A DNA stretch of 64,000 bases. Source: Diphasiastrum complanatum. Lineage: Eukaryota; Streptophyta; Lycopodiopsida; Lycopodiales; Lycopodiaceae. The stretch covers positions 38,022,195 to 38,086,194 of the forward strand of contig CM055110.1 in the NCBI GenBank assembly GCA_029204225.1, written 5' to 3'. Made by a program: the position numbers and the translations under genes. Shown in pieces: positions 42,796 through 53,442 of the stretch. Position 1 is the first letter of the stretch; the number at the start of each line of letters is the position of its first letter. Below the pieces are notes generated by a model. It was not told where the DNA came from, searched no databases, and was given only the letters and a program-made list of their open reading frames with translations.

Positions 42796-43855
42796 TAATT
42801 AAGTTCTTTGTGAGTTTTGGAATGAAAAGAACATTAGAAAGTGCAAGAACTTTTGAAGAAACAAGTTTCAATGGAATGTTGCCAATTCCTTCTATTGGGC
42901 ACTCATGATCATTAGCTATGTAAATAGATCTCTTGAGTCCTTTGAAAGGTAAGATTGAGTCAAATGACTCCTTTGAACAGCACATATGTGAAGAGGCTCC
43001 ACTGTCTATGTACCAAGCTCCATTTTTCATAAGTGATCCTTCTCCATCACTTGCAACAAAATCTTCTTCAATCTCTTTGGAGAGATTAGCTTGCTTGAGT
43101 TGGTTTTTCTTCTTGAAGCAATTAGAGACATAGTGCCCCTTCTTGCCACAGAAGAAACACTTCACTTTCTTCTTCTTGGTCTTTGAGTTAGAAGGATGAG
43201 ATATATCATTCTCTTCACCATCTTTGTCTCGATCTTTGGCTTTGTCTTTGTTGGATGCTTGAGAGAACTGATTCTTACTCCTTCCTTTCTGCTTGCCTTT
43301 GACAAAGAGGGCTTTGTCACTTCCACCATGTTCAAGTTTGTTCATCCTGGAGAGTTTATAGCTTTGTTTAGATTCTTCAGAAATAAGAATTCCTTGGAGA
43401 GTTTCTAGATTAGACAACTCTTCTTTAATAGCAAAAGAATGAACAAGATTATCATAGTCATCACTCAAGCCATTCAGTATGACTTGAACTAGCTCATCTT
43501 GGTTAATAGTAACACCAATACAGGAAAGCTCTCTATGTAAATCTTTAACTTTCAGAACATAGTTAGATGCACTCTCTTCACTTTTTTGGAAACTTTGGAA
43601 AATCTGATTTCTAAGAGTGAGTATTCTAGAAGTATTCTTTGCTTCATAGATGGTCTTTAGTGCATCCCAAGCTTCTTTGGCTGTAGTGCAAAATCCTATC
43701 TCTCTCAAAATTTCATTAGATACATTCATCTTAATAAAATGTAGAGCCATTCTAGCTCTTTTCTTGTACTTAAGAATTTCAGCCTGTGCTTGAGGCTCCT
43801 CCTCAACACCAAGCACAATATCCATAACATCCTGGAGTATCAAGATAGAATCCAT
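42719..43855 (-). pseudogene. Cop-5 gag-protease
   Basis: 378 codons: MDSILILQDVMDIVLGVEEE, NVSNEILREIGFCTT, RNQIFQSFQ, ELVQVILNGL, lysine-rich linker, zinc knuckle CFFCGKKGHYVSNC, retropepsin WYIDSGASSHM, LFIPKLTKNLISVA. The normal gag start lies upstream near 43920 but is separated by a stop (about 43875), so the first ~25 residues are out of the intact frame. Close relative of Cop-4. Confidence 0.88.
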
Positions 43856-44658
43856 TATGAACTTTCAAATTGAATAATTAGAAGTGTTTAGTCTTGCACT
43901 GGCTTCTAGAAGATATCCGATGCCATTTTAATGAAGACTTCTTAGTTATTGGACTAAGATATGTTTGAGCTTGTTCCAATTAGACTTAAGGTTGCTGCTC
44001 TCTTTCACTATAGGTATTTTCAAGGATGTACTACCTTCCTATGTGAAACACTTGCAACTGTATTTGAGATGACTCTCAAATATTCCACAAAATAGGCTAT
44101 CTAGATCAGACACACAACTTGAATCCTACTTTTGGCATGTGTGAAATGCTTCAAAAGAAAACACAATTGACTCTCAGAAGGCTCAAAAGGTGTTCATTAC
44201 TTCAAACTCAGTCTTGATTTTCAGTTTCTCGTGTAGGATGCTCAAAATAATGGATTTAGAACAAAGCAAGATTGAATCAAATCAAAATGCTGTCACTCGG
44301 ATTTTGGACCTATCCCTATTCTCTTTAAGAGCTTATAACACTTGCTAGACACATCAGATTGATTTGATTTCAATTTTTATGGAAAGTACAGATCATAAGC
44401 TTTTCATTAAGCTGTAACACTACTATGTTTGGATATGTAAGCAAGGAGAACAAAAGGACTGAAAATCTCTGATTTTCACACGTGCGGAATTCCAGAATTT
44501 TGTACTACCTCTTTTCAGGTCTGAAAATTCAGTTCAAATCCGATTTGTTCCAAATACACTTCAGAGAAAGGTGAGAAAAAGTGCAAAACTACTTTTTTGC
44601 TTGATTTAGCTCTCAGTTTCTTGTACAATCAGAGATGTTAGCATGCAAAGCTTAACCT

Positions 44659-44671
44659 GGCTCTGATACCA
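44659..44671 (-). promoter_or_regulatory. Cop-5 primer binding site
   Basis: GGCTCTGATACCA, complement TGGTATCAGAGCC, adjacent to the LTR start TGACAAAAT at 44672. Confidence 0.9.
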
Positions 44672-44930
44672 TGACAAAATTTTCAAAATTCACATGTGTG
44701 GGAAATGTCCACAAGTATGATTGATCTTGATTAAGCTTTGTGATTAGCACAGTAACCTGATTCTAGATTGTTTAGCAAGATCTAGTTCAGAAGAAATGGC
44801 TTAACCACAATCTAGCATGCTAAGCATCAGATTATGATAGCAATGAATCAAAGAATGAACAAAAGTACAAGATTTCAGTGTATTAGCATTAGCTTCAACA
44901 CGAGTTAGAGAGAGAAAGCTAGAGAGATAC
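44672..44930 (-). repeat. Cop-5 5' LTR, truncated
   Basis: Matches 50326-50580 closely (TGACAAAATTT.C..., GTCCACAAGTATGAT, GAGAGAGAAA). Similarity is lost after GAGAGATA at about 44930. It contains CACATGTGTGGG rather than the full palindrome. Confidence 0.8.
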
Positions 44931-46000
44931 TGCATGCACAAAAACAATTTGGTCATTGAGATACAAATATGCGCAATGAGATCATCATGAAATCACAAGA
45001 CATGCTATAAAATGTAATCCACAATGCTGAGGTGGAAGCAACATCAAAAAACATGCCATGCCAACCTATAAAAATTTATGCCAGTCATGAGACTTTAGTC
45101 CACTTAGCTTGTTGTCCCTTGCGAAGGCACTTTTTAGGCTGTTAGTTGATGCCATTCCCCTGAGGTGTTGATGCAGTGCCTCAACACCCAAAAAGCTTGG
45201 AGGCTGATCCATCTTTCCACTCAGTTCAGATGCTTCTGAGTTATCGGCTCCCTGAGGAGTTCTTCTTACAACTATTGAGTGACAGTTGTAGGAAGCACTT
45301 TGTAGGTTCTGTGTTTGTTGTGTTGATTCTGTGATTTCAATAGGAGTAGCTTTAGTTTAATTCCCTGTTTCTTGAGTAGAATAGTTTAGCAATAATCTGC
45401 ACACTATAAGAATAAAGCAAGAACTGAAACAGTCTGTAGAATGTAGGAAATCGAGTTCCTGACAGATCATATATCCAAGATGAGCTACCATTGCCAATCA
45501 AGGACCAAAATCAAGTACACAGAGACAGTCACTAGAAGCCATAGCAGACCCGTTACCAAGCAGACTCGTTGTTTGACAAAATCTCTATCAAGTAGAATCG
45601 CAGCACACAAGCACAGATTAGCTGCTAATAGAGGAAGAATAGGTGCTAACAAAGAAGTAGAGACAGAAGATTCATCTGCTAACATTGGTGTTGATTGCTA
45701 TTGGCAAACATCCATAGAACTCCACTTTACCATGGTATCTTTCAGTTCTTTTTCATTTTTAATTGCTTGCTTGCTGTCCTACATTCATATTTCCCACAAG
45801 TATGCATTCTACACTGTTTGTCAAATTGAATTTGCTTCAGAATGATTCTAATGATACTTGCAGATCTGACCAATATCACCCCAACATTTTAAAAAACCAC
45901 CACCCCATTGCTCTCCACCGCTTCTCACCTTTTTTGTCAGGGGAGGAAGAACAGTCCGTTTACATCCGTCATTTACACCCGACAAATAGACTTCAGAATT
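44931..46000. other. Unassigned DNA with a short ORF
   Basis: No retroelement domain visible. A 121-codon plus-strand stretch (45480-45845) contains VETEDSSANIGVDCYWQTS, which has an echo at 49401-49438 (VEVEDSSANIGI). The sequence may be the internal part of a non-autonomous element. Confidence 0.45.
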
Positions 46001-46640
46001 GCATTCGTCAGAGAATTCAAAATTGCATCTGACAGAGCATTCCCAAATTTCATCCCACAGAGAACTCCTAGTTGCATCCCACCAATGCCATCTAATTTGC
46101 ATCTGCCGCCCTCATCTTCATTTGCATCTGACGCCCTTCCTCATCAGTTGCATCTGACGCCCTCCGTCTTCCTATTGCATCCCACATTTACTCGACCCTT
46201 AGCAAAAATTTGATCCGACAATAACGTCCGATGACCCAAAAAAAAAAATTCACCCTTCACAAAATTTTTCGTTCGATGAATTTTTCCATCCGAAGTTGCA
46301 GCCACCAGTTGTATCCGAGACTGTAACAAATCTGACACTGTCATTCTCATTTCGCATCCGACACTGTCCTTACAATTTTCCATCTGACACTGTCCTAGAA
46401 TTACATCCGACGAGCTATTAGGTCTGAAGCCGACACCGTTTTCTCATCTACATCTGCCAAGTCACCTTTGTTTGCACCTGCCACTCCATTTGTTACTGCA
46501 TCTGATGCATAACATCTGACACTCTGCATATCATTTGCATTCGACACTCTGTATTACCATTTGCATCCGACACTCTACATTACCATTTGCATCCGACACT
46601 TTTCTATTCGAACTGCATCCGACATTTTGTCGCATTTTTC
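46000..46640 (+). repeat. 'TTTGCATCCGACACTCT' motif array
   Basis: About 20 irregular copies of a 15-25-bp unit around TTGCATCYGACR(C/A)Y, best ordered from 46500 to 46620 (TTACCATTTGCATCCGACAC repeated). Its CCGA core recalls the CCGAAGC motif arrays of Gyp-1. Confidence 0.85.
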
Positions 46641-47560
46641 AACTTGGAAAATTTGTGTCGCATCTTTCGCAAAAAAATTTGTAGCAGTTTTTGTCGCAAA
46701 TTTTTTGTAGCACTTGCCTTCAAAATTTTGTCGCAACAAATTTTGTAGCACTTTTGTCACAAATTTCTGTCGCATTTTTTGCAAATTTTTATCGCATTGT
46801 TTGTAGAATTTTTATCGCTTTTTTGTCATAGAATTTTTGTTGCTTTGTTTGCAAAATTTTCATAGTAGTTTTCACCGCAAAATTTGTGTCACATTTTTTT
46901 TTCGCACTTTGTAGCATTTTTACCTTTGGGATTTTTTGTAGCATTCTTTGTCGCAAAAAAAATTTGTAGCAATTTTTGTCGTATATTTACTTTCGGGATT
47001 TTTGGATTTTTATTTTCGAGATTTTAAAAAAATTTCGGGTTTTCTTCATCATTTTCGGGATTTCATGTTCGCGTTTTTTCAGGATTTTCGGGATTTCATT
47101 TTCGGGGTTTAATTTCGTGTTTTGATTTTCGGGTTTTCATTTTCGTTTTCGAGTCTCAAGATTTTTGGTGGTTTTAATTTCCAAGTTTTAGAATTTCCAA
47201 GTTTCGGGACTTTCGGCTCTTTCAAGTTCTGATTTTCGGGTTTTTTCGATATTTCCTAAATTTCGGGTTTTGCGATCAAGTCATTTTTCAATCACAGCTT
47301 TTTCAATACATAGTTTTTAGATCTCTTATTTTTTCGAGCCCTTGATTTGTTCGATCTCTTATTTTTTGATATCTTAGCATTTTTCGATACCTTATAATTT
47401 TTTCGATACCTTACAACTATTTTTGATCCCTTTTAATTTTTCGAGCCATTGTCAATTTTTTCACCGGCTTTGATTTTTCGACCCTCTTATTTTTCGACCA
47501 TCTTTATTTTTTCGACCCACTTGATTTTTTCGACCACGTTTTTTTGACCTACCTTTGCAT
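46641..47560 (+). repeat. Zoned T-rich low-complexity array
   Basis: Three successive blocks with different motifs: TTTTGTCGCA/TTTGTAGCA (46641-46990), TTTTCGGGATTT/TTTCGGGTTTT (46990-47270), TTTTTCGACCC/TTTTCGATACCTT (47270-47560). Nearly all G and C sit in CG-containing cores separated by T runs. Strongly strand-asymmetric. No ORF. Confidence 0.88.
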
Positions 47561-47690
47561 CCGCCTCTTTACATCCGACAACTATTTGCATTGGACATTG
47601 CATTCCATTTGCATCCCACAATTTTGCATCCGATGACTTTCCGTTTGCATCCGACGAGCTTCAGAATCCATCCAATGGGCTATTAGAGTT
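47561..47690 (+). repeat. 'GCATCCGAC' array resumes
   Basis: Five or six copies of TTTGCATCCGACRA-type units, the same motif as at 46000-46640, so the T-rich blocks are embedded in one larger array. Confidence 0.8.
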
Positions 47691-49870
47691 CCTCACTGTT
47701 ACATACCCATGTAACTAGCAGTACTTCAGACTTCTATTGGTCCATTTAGTGTTGGCGGCTAAATGGCAAGTTACCCTTGGATAAGGGTTACTCTTAGGAT
47801 AGTATGCTTAGGGTTTGGATCTTGCTTATGGTATGGGACATAAGTAGGGTTTGGATCTTGGGTATGCTATATTCTATTGTGGTATGCTTGTGATTTGTTT
47901 ATGGTTAGCAAGGGGTGCTAGACAAGTCTTGCTTGGAGCTTGGATCTAGCTATGGTTGGGTGGTGAGTACTTGAGGCCAGCTTGTTCTCTATTTTTCTGT
48001 TTAAAAAGTAGGGACACAGGTGGAGGAGAGATCCTTGGAGGCTTGCAGATCCTTACTTGTAGGTGGAGGCATCCTAGCTTGGAGTTGGGGAGCATCTTGA
48101 AGCTTGTAGGTTGCATGGAGGACATTTGGATGTTCTACCTTGAATTTGGAGGACTTCCTCACCTCTACTTGTAAAACTCACCATTGTTCAGATTTTCATG
48201 GTTGATTTGACATATCAATCATATCCTATCAGTTCAATCATATATGAGAAACATCAATACAGAATCTCATATTGTTAATCTGATTCTGGTATATGATTCA
48301 GTCAAAGACTAAACAGTTTGAGACATATCCATTCATGACACATACATCAAAGGCTATAACCAACAGCAGATCTCAAAGCCTCTAAACTGTTACTAGAGTT
48401 ACATCCGGACATCACATCTGAGAGTCACCATATTATATATCTGACTCCTCAATCCCTCGTCACATTCGATTTCATGTCTAATGTTTGACTAATTCATATT
48501 GATTGGCATACATCTGATGACCACTTTCCTATCTTACATCCGATGGTCAGGATACTACCAGAACAACCTAAACTTCAAAACCAAGGCTCTTTAGCCGAGG
48601 TTTCCAATTGAATGTTTTGAACCAACTCCCTTCCATCGAACTCTTCAACTGAATCTTCACTAAGGAACTTAAATTGAGTCTCCTCGACCGAGAGGTTCAA
48701 CCAAAGTTTTTGACCGTAGGCACTATTTGGCACCCACTCTCTAATACATGAAATTTTTTGTTTCACAAGCACTCTACATTTGTCGACTCTCTATAAACGG
48801 CAAGTCATAATTGTAGAATAGCTCAAGAAGGAATTTTTTATTTATCTATCCATCTCCAGATTACCTTCTAGAGAGTTCATGATGTCTATGCATATCCACG
48901 TTTCTGAGAGATCCATGTCACTTTACAGTTGATTCCTATATATAATTGAAATATAGGTCTTCGAGTCAACTACAAAGAAATTATGAAAAATTTGGTCCAA
49001 TTGTTCCAACTAAGCACTCCACCAAATGTTCTACCTGAGTGCCATGACCAAGTGCTCTCCTAGAGTGCTGCAATCGAATCGACTTCTGCCGAATCTCTTG
49101 AGCAAGCTTCAACAACATCTTTCAAACAAGAGATTCTAGCTGAAACAAGTACCCAAAAATTCAACTGATGGCAACAATCGATAGACCATCCAAATGAGTC
49201 CTTCATTCAATGAAAGTCCAACTTGAATACTATCGAAGATCCAAAGCTAGCAGCTGCATGTGCCTATATCACCAATTGTGCAGTAGTGAGACAATGTTCA
49301 TGAAGATGAATGTAGATTGCAAACCAGATGAGCCAGACAAGATGAACATCACCTGCCACTTTTTCCAAACAGCTTCAGTTGATGGATACTCAGCAAAAGT
49401 AGAGGTAGAAGATTCATCTGCTAACATAGGCATCACATGTCACTTGTTGGAGCTCGAAATGAGAATCTTGCCTTCTTTACAATCGTTTCTCTCATCGAGA
49501 AGATCCATGGGGCCTTTGGTAGGACACTTGAAGTCCCCACCGTTTGTGGCCATAAATCGACCATCTTTTCCACTTCTTTTAAGTCATCACGTGTGTCTTT
49601 TTTTTTATCTTTCGACCCGGTCAAGTGCTCCCAAATCGTACTCCTGACATTTTTGAATATGTGCATCGAGTCCAAAAGATGGTTTATCAACAATTCTTCC
49701 CAATGTGGGAGTTCATGAGATATTGATAATCTCTTCATGCCGGGAGGGAGTCGCCCTAGATCTTGATTGGATCTCCAAATCTAAAGCCAATCAGTTGCCT
49801 ACAATATTAACAAACAAGCACACACATTTAATGCAGATTATATATCGTTAGGAGAAATATAAAGAGAGTG
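47691..49870. other. Unassigned DNA
   Basis: Includes a stretch of short repeats (TAGGGTTTGGATCTTG, TATGGTATGGGACATA; 47800-47900) and scattered AACCGAGG/GACCGAGAGG motifs (48590-48720) like those of the Gyp-1 arrays. No gene supported. Two short frames near 49210-49740 show no family resemblance. Confidence 0.45.
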
Positions 49871-49871
49871 A

Positions 49872-50325
49872 TCATAAAATAAATAAATGACATGTACCAT
49901 TAATTGGCCCAAATATGTGACCAATTAGCCCATCACGCATAGGGTGATGAATTTCTAGATTTTTGTGTAACAAATCCTTGGAAGCTTGTTGCATCACCCT
50001 TTGAAATGTGGATGAGGCATTGCACACACCGAATGGCATGACTTGATATGTAAATGTGCCAAACTCTGTAACAAACGTCATTTTGAATCGATCTTCAAGA
50101 GCAATTTGGACTACGAAATAGCCACTAAAACCGTCCAAGAAGCTAAAAGCTTCTGCTTCTGCCATATCTTCGAGAATTTGTGTTGTCAGAGGTAGTGGAA
50201 AGTGATCTTTCTCTATTTGATCATTGAGTTTTTTAAATCCACGTAGATACGGAGTTTACCATTTTTCTTTAGTACCACCACAATTGGTGATACCCAACTG
50301 GTATGCTCGATTTTATAGATGAAAC
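49872..50325 (-). pseudogene. Ty3/gypsy RT fragment (Gyp-2)
   Basis: Minus strand: FIYKIEHTSWVSPIVVV, KKNGKLRIYVDFKKLND, HFPLPLTTQILEDMAEAEAFSFLDGFSGYFVVQIA, TYQVMPFGVCNASSTFQRVMQQA. The catalytic YxDD part is not present. The upstream end is cut by a copia LTR at 50326. Confidence 0.9.
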
Positions 50326-50835
50326 TGACAAAATTTCCAAATTTCACACGTGTGGGGAATGTCCACAAGTATGATGGATCTAATTAAGCTTTGTGATTGG
50401 CACAATAACCTGATTCTAGATTGATTAGCAAGATCTAGTTCAGAAGAAATGGCTTAACCACAATCTAGCATGCTAAGCAACTGAATATGATAGCCATGAA
50501 TCAATAATGAGCAAAAGTACAAGATATCAGTGTATAAGCATTAGCTTCAACACGAGTTAGAGAGAGAAAAGTAGAGAGATAACAAGCAAAATAGTCTAGA
50601 TCCAAAATGGCATGAGATAGCTACAAAACTTTGGTCCTTCATCATTGATTGTGAGGAGAGCTACACATATTTATGGAGTTTGAGGTAGCTCAAGGTAGAA
50701 CCACATCCATTCATTACAAAATGACATCTAAAGTGACATCTAGAGTCTATGTGACATTTGTCACTTGCCATGCATGAAATTCTACCAACTTTTTACAAGT
50801 GTACTAGTTCTAACTAACAAAGTACAAATCATCAT
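50326..50835 (-). repeat. Copia LTR fragment (Cop-5 family)
   Basis: Starts TGACAAAATTTCC and matches the Cop-5 LTR for about 255 bp; carries CACACGTGTG at 50345-50354. The remainder (50580-50835) is not matched in the window. It abuts copia integrase coding sequence of opposite strand, so the pieces are not a simple element end. Confidence 0.7.
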
Positions 50836-51200
50836 TGAAGGTGAAGGAATAAAGAGAGAGTTTTCTTGTGCGTATTCTCCATCTCAAAATGGAGTAGCTT
50901 AGAGGAAAAACAGATCTTTATGCGAATGTGCTAAAGCAATTCAAGTAGCAGCTTCTTTGCCTATTGAATATTGGGGTGAAGCTATAAATTGTGCAAACTA
51001 TTTGTGCAATAGATTACCTCACAATGCACTTGTTGGAAAATCACCTTTTGAAGTCTTGATTAAGAAGAAACCTAAGATAGATCACCTTAGAGTTTTTGGT
51101 TGTGCTTGCTTTGTCAATATGCCCTTGGAAACAAGGAGAAGAGATGATCCTAATTATATTAAAGGGATCATGGTTGGATATGCATCCAACAAGAAAGCTT
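50836..51200 (+). pseudogene. Cop-6 integrase C-terminal part
   Basis: Plus strand: EGIKREFSCAYSPSQNGVA, a stop in place of the residue before RKNRSLCECAKA, then ASLPIEYWGEAINCANYLCNRLPH and PFEVLIKKKPKIDHLRVFGC. The catalytic Glu codon region itself is mutated to TAG. The 5' part of the element is missing. Confidence 0.88.
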
Positions 51201-52434
51201 AAGAATCTATGTTCCCTCTACCTCAACTATAATTGAGAGTAGAGATGTTATATTCCATGAAGATTAAAAATACATTCTTGAGGAGGCCGAGTTCAAAGAT
51301 TCTCACAAAGATACTCCAATCATTACTCTTGAAGACTATCATGGAGAGATGGGACCGAGAATTGAGGAGGAGTCACCTTGAATCTTTTCACCAAGGAGAT
51401 CTCAAAGAGAAAGATCCGAGCCTAGAAGGCTTACCTATGAAGATAGAGACAAGCAAGTGGAAATCAACTCCACTAATTGTGCTTATTTTATTTCTCATGA
51501 GAAGCCGAAGGATGTATATGATGCTCTCAAATCGAAGGAATGGTACCTTGCCATGAAGGAGGAATATGATGTTTTGATGGCCAATAAGACATGGGAGCTT
51601 GTGGATCTTCCATCCAACAAGCACACCATTGGTTGCAAGTGGATTTTTTGAATCAAGTATAATCAAGATGGCACAATCAACAAGTACAAGGCTAGGCTTT
51701 GTGCTAAAGGTTTTGCTCAAGTTTATGGACTTGATTATGAGGAGACCTTTGCTACAGTTGCAAAGATGGTATCAATTAGAATCATAATTTCTCTTGCTTG
51801 TTTTTTCAATTGGCAAGTTCTTCAACTAGATGTCTCTAATGCATTTCTAAATGGGTATCTAGAAGAAGAGATTCATATGGATCAGCCTATTGGGGGTCAT
51901 CCATGACAAAGAAAAAGTTTGCTTGCTCTTCAAAAGTTTATATGGATTAAAACAAGCTCCAAGGTCATGGTATTCTCACTTAACACCTTTCTTGAGTCAT
52001 TAGGATTTAATCTTAGTAACTATGATCCTTCCTTATATGTCAAGTTTTTTGATAAAGATATTGCCATCCTTCTTATTTATGTTGATGATATCATTTTGAC
52101 AGGAAGTTGCATCAAGTTAGTTGAGGAAACCAAGATTTCACTTGGAAAAGAGTTCAAGATGCAAGATCTTGGCAAAATTCACTATATTCTAGGATTAGAG
52201 ATTGACTTTCTTAAAGATAAAGCTTTCGTATGTCAATCCAAGTATGCTCTTTCAATCTTAAAGAAATTCAATATGTTGAATTGTAAGAGTATAGAAACAC
52301 CTATGGAGCAAAATGTAAACGACTCTAACAAAGGTGATGAAAGATCCTTCGTGGACATCACACTTTTTAGAAGTCTTATAGGCTCCTTAATTTGGCTCAC
52401 AATAACTAGACCTGACATAAGCTTTAGTGTTCAT
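51201..52434 (+). pseudogene. Cop-6 integrase-RT linker and RT
   Basis: After a frameshifted linker, RT starts at about 51457 (NSTNCAYFISHEKPKDVYDAL, KTWELVDLPSNKHTIGCKW), with a stop at 51649, then further frames and 51919-52434: LSNYDPSLYVKFFDKDIAILLIYVDDIILTG (catalytic YVDD), MQDLGKIHYILGLEIDF, TRPDISFS. Very close to Cop-1 but with the central RT segment retained. Cut at 52434, where Cop-1 continues with KMSQ. Confidence 0.9.
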
Positions 52435-52506
52435 CCGGGATCCGCGGATCCCGGTACCGCGGATCCACTGTGGTACCGCGGATCCATACTGATCCGCGGT
52501 ACCACA
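52435..52506. repeat. GC-rich nested palindrome cluster
   Basis: CCGGGATCCGCGGATCCCGG (52435-52454) is a perfect 20-bp palindrome. A second inverted repeat has 16-bp arms (52469-52484 and 52491-52506, TGTGGTACCGCGGATC) around CATACT. GGTACCGCGGATCCA is also directly repeated (52453, 52472). It sits exactly between Cop-6 (plus) and Gyp-3 (minus). Confidence 0.95.
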
Positions 52507-52613
52507 ATATTTATTAAATCGTCCATCGACCAAGCAAATACGTTTTGATATTTCTGAAGAAGTACTATATACTCTTCACTTTCCTGGTCCGATTGGTGTT
52601 TATATAAATTCAA
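52507..52613 (-). pseudogene. Gyp-3 RT entry region
   Basis: Minus strand: SEEYIVLLQKYQNVFAWSMDDLINI, the conserved 'LL..Y.DVFAW' lead-in to gypsy RT. RT itself is lost at the palindrome cluster. Confidence 0.8.
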
Positions 52614-52819
52614 AATTTTACCTTTATTATTCTACATAATCTATTTTATCTAACATCCCTTCGGTCAGGCTTGCTCTGGTTCCACCTAGAACTTCCCTTG
52701 ACTCGGATGTTGTTGGTATTTCTTCATCCTTGTCAATCTCATAGCATTTTATGAAATTAATCCAGGATTCAATAGGTCTGGCTAACTCCTCACCCCATCT
52801 CAAAAGGTGACCCCCTATT

Positions 52820-53200
52820 GGACTGGTTGTGAGAATGCCTGGAAAAAATATTTGTTTGGTAGACTAGTTTATAATAGCATCTACTTGATATAACCACGGT
52901 CTTCCAAATAATATTGAATACGGTGGTGTATTTACTGGGTTTATGACAAAGAAGTTCATAACGAACGTCTCTATCTCTATAACTACACTAATATCCTTTA
53001 GCTCACCTACTGGTATGCATTTGGATGCGTTTGCTAAATGAATTTCATGGTAAGTAATAGGCTATATCTGTTTTTCTAGTCCTAATTCCTTAACCATTGT
53101 TTCTATTATTAAGTTGATACTGGATCTTGATTCTATTAGTATTTTATCTATAGTATGATCTCCTATAATAGCACTAATATCTGGGACTCTACAATCCCCT
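52820..53200 (-). pseudogene. Gyp-3 second protease-like domain
   Basis: Minus strand: VPDISAIIGDHTIDKILIESRSSINLI, MVKELGLEKQI, a stop, then ITYHEIHLANASKCIPVGEL, ISVVIEIETFVMNFFVIN and ILFGRPWLYQVDAI. This is the fold pattern of a gypsy retropepsin; the active-site 'DSG' is replaced by ESR. It follows a first protease copy about 250 bp upstream in the same orientation. Confidence 0.72.
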
Positions 53201-53442
53201 CTACTTTATTACTGTATGCAAATATACTTAGTGTGACAAATCTCTCCCCTTCCTCAGTCCTTACGGACTAAAGCCCTTCATCCTCTAAAGTATAGCTCGA
53301 GGATGATGTAGGTGTCTCACCTTCATACTTATCTTTTTCCCAAGATACCGTAATTCTTTTATGACTTTTCCCCGTCGGTGTCTCCATCTGATCTCTGAAG
53401 CCTAATCTCCTTCTTCTTCCAATGGGTTATGACATCGGCCTG

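Larger units (their letters stand above)
42479..44930 (-). mobile_element. Cop-5: 5' half of a minus-strand copia element
   Basis: Minus-strand LTR start (44672), primer site, leader, gag, protease and the beginning of integrase are present. It ends abruptly at about 42479 after EACAIAKSH, where Gyp-1 sequence begins. RT, RNase H and 3' LTR are missing from the window. Confidence 0.88.

Noticed and set aside
46641-47560. Possible telomere-like or centromeric satellite
   Set aside because: Motifs are irregular, change from block to block and do not match TTTAGGG; no constant monomer length.
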